Assembly: GCA_016744705.1 (NCBI GenBank)
Contig: JADGDU010000001.1
Location: 124,001-188,000, forward strand
Length of the DNA: 64,000 nucleotides
Direction: 5' to 3'
DNA from: Candidatus Krumholzibacteriia bacterium
Lineage (GTDB): Bacteria; Krumholzibacteriota; Krumholzibacteriia; LZORAL124-64-63
Made by a program: the position numbers and the translations under genes. Numbering within the stretch: the first letter of the stretch is position 1; the number at the start of each line of letters is the position of its first letter. The notes beneath the pieces are model-generated. The model had not been told where the DNA came from. It saw only the letters and a program-made list of their open reading frames with translations, and ran no database searches. This document shows positions 44,788 through 53,166 of this stretch, piece by piece.

Positions 44788-47148
44788 GTGAAACAAATTC
44801 TCATGGCAATGACTTGCACCATAGCATTGGCAGGCAGCGCCCAAGCAAACACTATAAACCAACTCGTCAGGTTTGATATCATCCCCGCATATACTGAGGA
44901 ATTCAAAACCATAGCCATCGAGAGCCTCAATGGCTCCCTTGAAGAAGCTGGTAATATAGAGATGAAACTCTATGCGGATGAGAACAATCCCCACCGGATC
45001 TATGTGTACTCCCGCTGGCAAGACCAGGCGGCATACGATGCCCATAATCAGGAACCGTATACACAGAAATTACGCAAACTGGCAGGCAAGGCCTTAGCCG
45101 CTCCACCGGAAATATTGAAACTGGGCCCAACCCAACCAGGGCCGGATCACAATCTCAGAGAGCCTAATCCCGACGATGAAACCCTTAGCATATTCTTCAT
45201 TTTTAAAATTAAAAACGGCTACCGCGATCAAATCATTGAACGGTTTGAAACACACATAACCGAATCCCGCCAAGATGATGGTTGTCTCTTGTTCGACATG
45301 TACACCGTTGACGGACAAGACGACACCTTTGTGGTCTATGAAAAGTGGCGCAACAAATCGGCTCTCTTCGATGTCCACCTGGAGACCCCATACTCCGAAA
45401 TCACCGGCAGCCTGATGGAAAAAGCCATGACCGGAACCATGGAAGAGTTCATGAACTTCGTCACTGAAATTCCAGGAAACAAGGCTCCGCTTTCCCTGGA
45501 AAAAACTTGGGAAACCACAGGCTTCTCCCAGCCCGAATCGGTACTAAGCATTCCATTGCATCCCTGGCTCTATGTCTCCAATGTGAACGGCGAAGACGAC
45601 CAGGGATTTATCAGTCGGGTAGCCTTGGACGGAACCATCGACACCCTGAAGTGGGTGGACGGCATCAATACCCCAACCGGCATGGGCTTCCGTGCTGGGA
45701 AAATCTATGTGGCCGACCAGGCACAGATTCACGTGATAGATGTTGCAAAAGGCGAGATCATTAAAACCATTCCCACCACGGAAGCCAAAACCCTGAACGA
45801 CCTTTCCGTTTCAGAAGACGGTAGAATATTCATTTCCGACCTCACCACCGGAAGCATCCACACGGTAGAAGGCGTGAGCGTGGTTCCCTGGGTAAAATCA
45901 TCTGAATTCCCCACTCCCAATGGAGTGCTTGTTGATAAAGACTTCCTGATTGTCGGGAGTGTAGGAACTGTTCTTTCCCGCAATCTCACGCCGGACCAGT
46001 ATGGATCTCTGTTCAAAGTCAGCCTCATCGATCAATCGGTCCAGTTGATCAAACCTACGGAAAAAATTGGCTCCATTGATGGCATCGTAAAATTTCATGA
46101 CGGGTACATCATCAGCAATCCCATGGCCGGGGCACTCTTCTATGTCACCGAAGATAGCCGAAAAATAATTGCTTCAGACTTGGGCAGCATTGCAGACATT
46201 GGTTTCGACGCCAACAAAGAAATCATCTACGCTCCTTTCCTGTTTGAGAACAAAGTCATTGCCTACAAGCTGAAAGGCGAAGACATCTCTGTGACCGACA
46301 ACGAAACATTCCGCGAAGAAAGCATGCGAAAATTTGAAATCCCCAACACAACTGTTCAGCTGGAAAAAGGTACAGTTTGGGTCTACGATTTTGGGGCCAT
46401 CAAACTGCACGCATATGAATCAAAAGACTTTTTCGGGTCCTTCGTTCTCCTGTTGGAAAAGGATGGCCAAGCTGTTCTTGTGGAATCTCCGCCCGTAAAA
46501 GAAAACTTTAAGGAGCTGGCCGACTACATCACAAGCCTCGGTCACAAGAGTATGGATTTAATCGTCTCCTACCATCCGATCGGAGCAGAATTTATCCAAA
46601 CAGACCAATTGGAAGTTTCCAACGTCTACAGCATGAAACACGCCGTCGACAACTATGTCTCCGGCCCAGGCGCACCCCAGTTGGTGGGCCTAAAACAACG
46701 CTTCGGGGATGCCATGGATGTCAGTATCTACCAGAACGTCACCATGCTCGAAGAAGGCGAAAATACCATTGCCGGTATCAAGTTCATCATGCACAACCTC
46801 GACTTTGCCTTTGACATAGCCATCCCGGAAATCAATGTGGTGCACCCGCATATGCTGGGACATGACAAGCATGCCCTCATTTTCAACTGGGATTTCCTCG
46901 ACACCTATACCGCCCAGCTCAAAGACTATCGGCAAAAGGGCTATGAGATGTTCTTTAGCTCCCACAGCGAGCCAGAGACGCGGGGCGACCTGACCCTGAA
47001 AATTAGATACCTTGAAGACTTGAAAGCTATCGCAAAATCCTCCACCGGTAAACAGGCCTTCTTCGACAGTATGAACGTGGCCTATCCAGATTTTGGCTGG
47101 CCTTTCTACCTGCAAGGCACAGCCAGTTTTCTTTTCCCGGATAAATGA
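44788..47148 (+). CDS. exported four-part fusion: two ABM domains, SMP-30-like propeller, degenerate metallo-beta-lactamase fold
   Basis: 786 residues from GTG 44788 (GAGG 7 bases upstream). The signal peptide ends near GSAQANT. Two antibiotic-biosynthesis-monooxygenase-type ferredoxin folds follow (about 25-110 and 125-225; IYVYSRWQDQAAYDAHNQEPY and TFVVYEKWRNKSALFDVHLE). Next comes a six-bladed SMP-30/gluconolactonase-like propeller (about 240-500; FPTPNGVLVDKDFLIVGSVG, IADIGFDANKEIIYAPF). The C-terminal MBL-like fold (about 520-780) has the HxHxDH site replaced by YHPIGAEF (only His596 kept), while HPHMLGHDKH and SSHSEPETRG remain. ABM domains act on quinones and polyketides without cofactors. 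With a NemR-like regulator upstream, periplasmic handling of a reactive aromatic is a reasonable guess. Confidence 0.82.
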   Translation: MKQILMAMTCTIALAGSAQANTINQLVRFDIIPAYTEEFKTIAIESLNGSLEEAGNIEMKLYADENNPHRIYVYSRWQDQAAYDAHNQEPYTQKLRKLAGKALAAPPEILKLGPTQPGPDHNLREPNPDDETLSIFFIFKIKNGYRDQIIERFETHITESRQDDGCLLFDMYTVDGQDDTFVVYEKWRNKSALFDVHLETPYSEITGSLMEKAMTGTMEEFMNFVTEIPGNKAPLSLEKTWETTGFSQPESVLSIPLHPWLYVSNVNGEDDQGFISRVALDGTIDTLKWVDGINTPTGMGFRAGKIYVADQAQIHVIDVAKGEIIKTIPTTEAKTLNDLSVSEDGRIFISDLTTGSIHTVEGVSVVPWVKSSEFPTPNGVLVDKDFLIVGSVGTVLSRNLTPDQYGSLFKVSLIDQSVQLIKPTEKIGSIDGIVKFHDGYIISNPMAGALFYVTEDSRKIIASDLGSIADIGFDANKEIIYAPFLFENKVIAYKLKGEDISVTDNETFREESMRKFEIPNTTVQLEKGTVWVYDFGAIKLHAYESKDFFGSFVLLLEKDGQAVLVESPPVKENFKELADYITSLGHKSMDLIVSYHPIGAEFIQTDQLEVSNVYSMKHAVDNYVSGPGAPQLVGLKQRFGDAMDVSIYQNVTMLEEGENTIAGIKFIMHNLDFAFDIAIPEINVVHPHMLGHDKHALIFNWDFLDTYTAQLKDYRQKGYEMFFSSHSEPETRGDLTLKIRYLEDLKAIAKSSTGKQAFFDSMNVAYPDFGWPFYLQGTASFLFPDK

Positions 47149-47179
47149 TTGAGACTGTGGACTCAGTGTTGTTCTAAAC

Positions 47180-47217
47180 AACAAAAGGGCCCCCGGCAAT
47201 GCGGGGGCCCTTTTGTT
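47180..47217. terminator. bidirectional terminator between the fusion gene and the M20 peptidase gene
   Basis: AACAAAAGGGCCCCC (47180-47194) pairs with GGGGGCCCTTTTGTT (47203-47217). A run of T follows a GC stem in both directions, as expected between convergent genes. Confidence 0.92.
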
Positions 47218-47229
47218 CCTACAGTAATT

Positions 47230-48405
47230 TCAGGAAACTGATGCATGCCTCTCACAAATAGCCCCATAGATCTGAGCGGCTTTTGTAAGCTCTTCAATTT
47301 CAATATATTCATTGGGCTTATGTGCTAAGGCGACATCCCCGGGGCCCAGTATAACCGTGGGAATGCCGCGCTCCCCGGCACTTGCCAGAGCATTACAGCC
47401 ATAAGGAGCGGCATATAGTTCCACATCAAGGTGGCAATCACCCATGGACTTTTTTACCAGGGAGGAAAAAGCCTGATCCTTATGAGAAACCCATCCCGCC
47501 AGGAAATCTTCCCTTTCCATCTTCACGCCTGTATAAGAATCCAGAGCGTAGTTCGCTATTTTCATCTCTACTTTTTCCATGCCATTCAGGGCGTCCTGCC
47601 AGCGCTTTAGAAAGCTCTCTTTGCTCTCATCATGCAACAGACGGCACTCCCAGAGTGACCGGCATTCACCGGGAATAGAGCCATTTCCAGGAGAAGGAAG
47701 CGAGTTTATTTCCACCAACTCAATGACCTCTTCGCCAAGAAATTCATGGGTTCGGCGGGGTAAAGATTTTATACGTTTCACAGCTTCCATCATCCGGTAC
47801 ACCGCATTATCTCCGAGGTCGGGACGGCTGCTGTGGGCAACGGTTCCATGGCTGATCATTTCAATTCCCGCACGGCCCTTTTCACCGCACCCAAGCTTTA
47901 AACTGGTCGGTTCGCCAATCACAACGGCGTCAATAGCTTGAGCAGGAAAGCGATCCAGGACCCCACTAAAGGCAGCGCCCACCAGATACTCTTCCGCCAC
48001 AGAGGCAGAAACCAGTACCCTCCCGGTAAAATTGGAGCGTTTGAGATAAGCGGGAGCACAGATCATGGCGGCCAGGGCCCCTTTCATATCTGCGGTGCCC
48101 CGTCCCCAAATTTTACCACCCGAGACTTCTGCTCCGTAGGGGTCATGGTCCCATAGATTGGGCTCCCGAACAGGCACAACATCCATATGGCCATCAAAGA
48201 GGAGAGTTGGGCCGGGATGGTCTCCATTGATAAGTCCAAGCACGTTGCCATATTCGTCGACAGAAACTTCATCGTAACCCAGGCTCTCCATTTTCCTGCG
48301 GACACAAGAGGCTGTTCTGCCCTCATCTCCTGAGCCACCGGGTAGCATTACAAGTTCTCTGGTAAAGGAGATGATTTCTTCATTTTGTTCATCGGTGAGG
48401 GTCAT
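47230..48405 (-). CDS. M20 family metallopeptidase (ArgE/DapE/YgeY-like)
   Basis: 391 residues, cytoplasmic. Zinc-site motifs are intact: LLFDGHMDVVPV (His and Asp ligands), GRGTADMKGALAAM (bridging Asp) and SVAEEYLVGAA (catalytic Glu followed by the ligand Glu). IGEPTSLKLGCGEKGRAGIEM follows, and HKPNEYIEIEEL supplies the final His. Members deacylate amino acids or cleave dipeptides. The overall pattern, including the IISFTRELVMLPGGSGDEG opening, is closest to the YgeY-like subgroup, though selenium-linked neighbours of YgeY are absent. AGGGA precedes ATG 48405. Divergent from the LVIVD-repeat gene. Confidence 0.88.
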   Translation of the reverse strand: MTLTDEQNEEIISFTRELVMLPGGSGDEGRTASCVRRKMESLGYDEVSVDEYGNVLGLINGDHPGPTLLFDGHMDVVPVREPNLWDHDPYGAEVSGGKIWGRGTADMKGALAAMICAPAYLKRSNFTGRVLVSASVAEEYLVGAAFSGVLDRFPAQAIDAVVIGEPTSLKLGCGEKGRAGIEMISHGTVAHSSRPDLGDNAVYRMMEAVKRIKSLPRRTHEFLGEEVIELVEINSLPSPGNGSIPGECRSLWECRLLHDESKESFLKRWQDALNGMEKVEMKIANYALDSYTGVKMEREDFLAGWVSHKDQAFSSLVKKSMGDCHLDVELYAAPYGCNALASAGERGIPTVILGPGDVALAHKPNEYIEIEELTKAAQIYGAICERHASVS

Positions 48406-48483
48406 GGAATATCCCTGCGGTTAAGTAGCTTGGGCGCATATCCAGTATACACACAACAATGATAGAACATGATCCTAATAATA

Positions 48484-48512
48484 TTGAATATATTTGTTCT
48501 TTATGGTAGAAT
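48484..48512 (+). promoter_or_regulatory. sigma70-type promoter for the LVIVD-repeat gene
   Basis: TTGAAT (48484-48489) and TAGAAT (48507-48512) with exactly 17 bases between them, 60 bases ahead of the ATG at 48573. This is the best promoter match I see in the window. Confidence 0.7.
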
Positions 48513-48572
48513 GCTCATGGGTAATCTTATGGAAAGCGTTGCTATCAAAAAACATATATTAGGGAGTGAACC

Positions 48573-50840
48573 ATGGCGCCCTATTCTGTTCGCCGAATTG
48601 TGGCCAGCCTGACTCTTTTGAGTCTCCTTTGTCCAGTTGCTTCCCTTCTCGCTTCAGTACCTTGTGTCGACAACGAGGCTTACTTTCGGCCCATCGCGGT
48701 GGTCCAGCTTCCATCCCACCCAGTGGATGTGGTTTTCGCTGGGGACCTGTCCATTGGGACTCATCTGAGTCATTCACTCGTGATCTGCGATATTGCGGTA
48801 CCATCGGCGCCGGTCCTGCTGTGCGCCATCCCGTCCGACTATAGTGGCCAGGGCATTGGCGTGAGCGGCGTTCATGCCTATGTCGCCATACCAGAGCAAG
48901 GTTTGCTCGTGTTCGATATTTCCGATCCGGCAACGCCTGTCCTGTTGACCACCGTGCCGATGTTCGGTGAGGCCCAGGCAGTGGTCTTGGACGGAAACCT
49001 GGCCTTCGTCGCCGATGGTTCCTACGGGCTGGAAGTCATCGACGTAACCGATCCGTCCACTGCTTTCGTCATTGGCTCCCTCGATATAGAATCTCCCGGC
49101 ACGGCAAAGAACCTTCGGGTCAAAGACGAATTTGCCTATTTGGTGGACTCATATGCCGGACTCAAGGTTGTCGATATATCATTACCCACCCAGCCCATAA
49201 TTGTGGGGAGTCTGGAGACTCAGAATACCCTCAACGATCTCGAGATGGCGGGTGATCTGATTTATCTGGCCCAATATTCAGGTGGCCTCGCCATCGTGGA
49301 TGTCACCACACCCACTTTGCCTGTTCTGGCGGGTGTCGAATTTATGTACTCCAGTATCCGAGACGTGATGATCGCCGGCAACATGCTCTTCCTTGAGCAC
49401 CAGAACTACGGTTTGCGGCTTTACGATCTGGCTGATCCTCAAGACCCTATCCACATCCGTGACCTCCCATCCCAAGGTCTCCCCCATTGTCTCGGCACAC
49501 CGGATGCTCCGGAACATCTGCTCACTTTCAACACTGAATATTCTACCACTCTCCTGGTTTACGAAATCCAGGATTGGTCATTTCTTGACTCCCCTATAAA
49601 TGTTGGGTATCCCGAACCCATGCTTGATGTGGCCTCGCGAGACAACCTGGCAGTGGTCGCTCTCAGCAACGACGATCTTCACATCTACGACCTGGCCGAT
49701 CCTCTGTCGCCCATTTTGCAGGGAACAGTTACCGGAGCCAATCTCCACAACTCGCTGTTGGCCCTTGACGAGCAGTACTTATATCTCGGCGCCAGCTCTT
49801 CACTTCAGGGGACAGGGACATTCCGCATCTATGATCTCACCGATCCGGCATCACCCATTGAGTTGGCTGCACTGCCGACTGGCCACGTCACGGGCCTGGC
49901 TGTGGGCGATGGTGTGGCCTATCTCAGTACCTTCGTATGGCACCAGAGCCCGTACGGGGGTTGGCCTGAAGGTTATTTGACCTCCATCAACTTAACTGAC
50001 CCGACCGCCCCAACCGTGATCCAGACGACATTGGTTGATGCATTCGGTGAGCTCGTCCTGCATGAAGATCTGCTCTACCTCGGCAACAACCAGAATTACC
50101 GGGTCCACAATGTGAGCGACCCCATGAACATGACCCAGGTCGGTCTTTTCCATCGGCCGGACGTTTGGATGAGAGGCCTGACTATTCTGGGAAACCGGGG
50201 ATATCTGTTTCGTAACCATATCATTCCAGGGGTCGGATCGTCGAACGAGATGGTCATATGGGACATGACCGATCCTATCGACCCAGTAGAAATTGGCCTG
50301 GTCATGTTGCCGGGATGGGGCAAAGACATCCACCTGCTGGACGGTGCCGCTTATCTCGCCTGCAACCAATATGGTGTGGTTCGCATAGACCTTACGGATG
50401 AGACGACCCCAGTTATGGCAGGCAATGCATTCATTCCTGGCAACGCCAATTATCTGGTTGAGGCCGGCGAATTCCTCTGGTGCACCGCTAACGGCTTGCA
50501 GCTCATACCCTGGGATTGCGACGACACCTATGCCACCGATGTCGATCAGGACCAAATTCCTTCAATTCACCCCGCCATGTTTGCCGCCCCGAATCCATTC
50601 AACCCGATGACTGCCATCCGATTCCATCTGCCAAATGATGGCCCGGTGCTCCTGACAATCCACGATGTGGCCGGACACAAGGTGGCCATTCTGGCCAACC
50701 GAACCTTCACAGCCGGTGAGCACACTGTACGGTGGGATGGCCGGGATTTATATGGCAGCAATGTAGCCTCGGGAATTTATCTGTTACGCATGAACGGGCA
50801 GGGGGTTGAAGAAACGGCCAAGCTCACGCTGGTCAGGTGA
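48573..50840 (+). CDS. exported LVIVD-repeat beta-propeller with FlgD-like sorting module
   Basis: 755 residues; GGGAG lies 6 bases before the ATG and the signal peptide ends near LLASVPCVD. The body is a series of about 14 LVIVD-type repeats of ~42 residues, each with a core such as GLLVFDISDPATPVLL, GLEVIDVTDPSTAFVI, GLAIVDVTTPTLPVLA and RIYDLTDPASPIELAA, which stack as propeller blades. The FlgD-like end is NPFNPMTAIRFHLPNDGP to KLTLVR. LVIVD proteins are widespread on bacterial surfaces; binding partners are unknown. Followed by the TonB receptor gene after about 135 bases. Confidence 0.9.
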   Translation: MAPYSVRRIVASLTLLSLLCPVASLLASVPCVDNEAYFRPIAVVQLPSHPVDVVFAGDLSIGTHLSHSLVICDIAVPSAPVLLCAIPSDYSGQGIGVSGVHAYVAIPEQGLLVFDISDPATPVLLTTVPMFGEAQAVVLDGNLAFVADGSYGLEVIDVTDPSTAFVIGSLDIESPGTAKNLRVKDEFAYLVDSYAGLKVVDISLPTQPIIVGSLETQNTLNDLEMAGDLIYLAQYSGGLAIVDVTTPTLPVLAGVEFMYSSIRDVMIAGNMLFLEHQNYGLRLYDLADPQDPIHIRDLPSQGLPHCLGTPDAPEHLLTFNTEYSTTLLVYEIQDWSFLDSPINVGYPEPMLDVASRDNLAVVALSNDDLHIYDLADPLSPILQGTVTGANLHNSLLALDEQYLYLGASSSLQGTGTFRIYDLTDPASPIELAALPTGHVTGLAVGDGVAYLSTFVWHQSPYGGWPEGYLTSINLTDPTAPTVIQTTLVDAFGELVLHEDLLYLGNNQNYRVHNVSDPMNMTQVGLFHRPDVWMRGLTILGNRGYLFRNHIIPGVGSSNEMVIWDMTDPIDPVEIGLVMLPGWGKDIHLLDGAAYLACNQYGVVRIDLTDETTPVMAGNAFIPGNANYLVEAGEFLWCTANGLQLIPWDCDDTYATDVDQDQIPSIHPAMFAAPNPFNPMTAIRFHLPNDGPVLLTIHDVAGHKVAILANRTFTAGEHTVRWDGRDLYGSNVASGIYLLRMNGQGVEETAKLTLVR

Positions 50841-50976
50841 AATTCCCTAAAGCCGACACCGTTTTCATCCGAATTGATTCCCAGTGACCATTTTACGCCC
50901 AACCATGAGGCCACACGACGGTGTGACTTGTCCATGAGTTTTGGCTTCCTTCGAATGGCAAAAACAGGAGTGTTTT

Positions 50977-53031
50977 TTGAGTACCGGGATGAAAACAGCG
51001 GTTCTTCAAGTGCTAACGATTTCCTTAATTCTCGGAACATCCTTGGCCCCCATCTGCTACGGAACCGAAGTGCAAAGCAGTGAAGTTTCAATTCTGGAAC
51101 TGAGTTTGGAAGATCTTTTGAACATAGAAGTGACTTCCGTTTCCAAACGACCCCAATCCCTCCAGGATGCGGCGGCGGCAATTTTTGTTGTCACCAATGA
51201 TGACCTTCGCCGCATGGGAGTTACCAATATCCCCGATGCTTTGCGTTTGGTGCCAGGTCTTCATGTGGGCCGTATCGATTCCAACAAATGGGCCGTCACT
51301 TCCCGTGGACTGAACGGACGATTCAATAACAAACTTCTGGTTTTGGTAGATGGGCGCAACGTATACACCACCTCCTTTGCTGGTGTTTATTGGGAAGTAC
51401 AAGATCCATTGCTGGAAGATATCGACCGCATCGAAATTATCCGCGGACCGGGCTCAACTCTGTGGGGTGCCAACGCCGTCAGTGGTGTCATAAATATTAT
51501 CACCAAGCATGCCGCAGACACCCAAGGCGGGCTCGCTGTAGCAGGCGGGGGAGATCTGGAAAAGGGATTTGCCAGCTTACGTTGGGGTACAAAACTGTCG
51601 GAAGGCACTTATGCCAAAGTGTATGGCAAGGCCACTAGCCGAGGACAATTTACCTTGGCTGATGGCGAGGATGCAAATGACGATTGGAATATGTTCCGTG
51701 GTGGTTTTCAGCTCAATTCCCAAAGAGATGAATCTGAATCATTGACTTTACAAGGTGATATCTACAACGGCCTTATAAACCAAAAAGTGGATATCCCCCG
51801 TATTGAGGACCCATACTCTTTAGTGATTGATGATGAAGCAAAGGTTTCCGGTGGCCACCTGTTGGGGCGCACCGTGCACACTCTCTCATCTCAATCAGAA
51901 ATATCTTTTCAAGTGTATTTTGATCGTGCGGTGCGTGAGGAAGCCATGGCCAATCAGGCCACAAGCACTTTTGACCTCGATTTCCAACACCAGCTTGCAG
52001 CCTCAAAGCACTTGTTAGTTTGGGGCCTTGGCTATCGCCATGTTGACAATGAGGTCGTGGAAAGCGTGGCCTACTTTAGAACCCAAGGCCGAGGTAACCT
52101 TAAAAACAATGTTTTCAGTGCGTTCATCCAGGATGAAATCAACCTTCTGGAAGATCGTTTGGCCCTCACGGTGGGCAGCAAATTTGAACATAATGGCAGC
52201 ACAGGCTTTGAGATTCAGCCAAGTTTGCGCTTACTCTGGCACGCCAGCAACGAACACCGGATGTGGGGGGCGGTTTCCCGCGCTGTGAGAACACCAATGC
52301 CCGGAGAAAGGGCATTTGAAGTTCTACTTTTCTCATATCCTCCCAACATACCGGAAAACCCCGCACCACTGCCTGTCGGTTTCTTAGTAACCGGAAACGA
52401 TGCCTTTGTTTCCGAAGAACTTGTGGCATACGAATGGGGCTATCGTTTCGCAAAGTCCAGCGTCACCGCCGATGTGACGGCTTTTTATAACGACTTCACT
52501 GGTTTGCAGGAAGTTGATTTTGGGGAACCCGAAGTGCGGTATTGGGAAGACCCCATGTTTGTGGCCATACCTGCAGATTTTGTCAACACTGGATCATTAA
52601 ACCAATACGGTGCGGAGCTTGCTTTTGCCTGGCAAACAAAGAGCTGGCTTCGTTGGGACCTTGCCTATTCATATCTCAAAGATGATTTAGGCGACAAGGC
52701 GACCCTCACACAAAGTCATTCCCTTTCTCCGGAACACATCATGTCTGTGAATTTTAGTTTGAAACCTGCTAACGAGTGGAACTTGAGCGCTGGATTGCGG
52801 TACGTTGACGAATGCATGTCTCGCGGGCCGCAGGAACTTGAGGAACGCACCATTCCCGCTTATACAACCATGGACGCTCGTATCGGCTGGTATTTTCGGA
52901 CCAACATGGAGCTCTCCCTGGTTGGGAGAAACCTGTTGCAAGAAAATCATTTAGAGTACATCTCAGAGTACTACACCCTCACTACCGAAGTCCCTCGCAG
53001 CTTCTATATGAAGTTGCAGTGGGAGTTTTAA
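50977..53031 (+). CDS. TonB-dependent outer-membrane receptor
   Basis: 684 residues. I place the start at TTG 50977 because AGGAG (50966-50970) lies 6 bases ahead; ATG 50989 is the alternative (18 bases from that site). The signal peptide ends near PICYGTEVQ. Plug domain (about 45-175): LEDLLNIEVTSVSKRPQSL, ALRLVPGLHVGRID, LVLVDGRNVYTTSF and IEIIRGPGSTLWGANAVSGVINIITK. The beta-barrel fills the rest and ends in an aromatic residue (LQWEF), as outer-membrane barrels do. The substrate is unclear: the plug type is found in receptors for vitamin B12, siderophores and many unknowns. No ExbB/ExbD/TonB genes are in the window. Confidence 0.9.
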   Translation: MSTGMKTAVLQVLTISLILGTSLAPICYGTEVQSSEVSILELSLEDLLNIEVTSVSKRPQSLQDAAAAIFVVTNDDLRRMGVTNIPDALRLVPGLHVGRIDSNKWAVTSRGLNGRFNNKLLVLVDGRNVYTTSFAGVYWEVQDPLLEDIDRIEIIRGPGSTLWGANAVSGVINIITKHAADTQGGLAVAGGGDLEKGFASLRWGTKLSEGTYAKVYGKATSRGQFTLADGEDANDDWNMFRGGFQLNSQRDESESLTLQGDIYNGLINQKVDIPRIEDPYSLVIDDEAKVSGGHLLGRTVHTLSSQSEISFQVYFDRAVREEAMANQATSTFDLDFQHQLAASKHLLVWGLGYRHVDNEVVESVAYFRTQGRGNLKNNVFSAFIQDEINLLEDRLALTVGSKFEHNGSTGFEIQPSLRLLWHASNEHRMWGAVSRAVRTPMPGERAFEVLLFSYPPNIPENPAPLPVGFLVTGNDAFVSEELVAYEWGYRFAKSSVTADVTAFYNDFTGLQEVDFGEPEVRYWEDPMFVAIPADFVNTGSLNQYGAELAFAWQTKSWLRWDLAYSYLKDDLGDKATLTQSHSLSPEHIMSVNFSLKPANEWNLSAGLRYVDECMSRGPQELEERTIPAYTTMDARIGWYFRTNMELSLVGRNLLQENHLEYISEYYTLTTEVPRSFYMKLQWEF

Positions 53032-53166
53032 ATGAACGAATAAGGCTGATATTAACGGTTTGATAGTGACAAAGTCATACCAATTTGGTAATATTTAATA
53101 TGGAATTGATTGCCCCTCCTTGTTTGCCCTTGTTGTTAAAAGTATTTCTATTTGAGGAGACATTCC

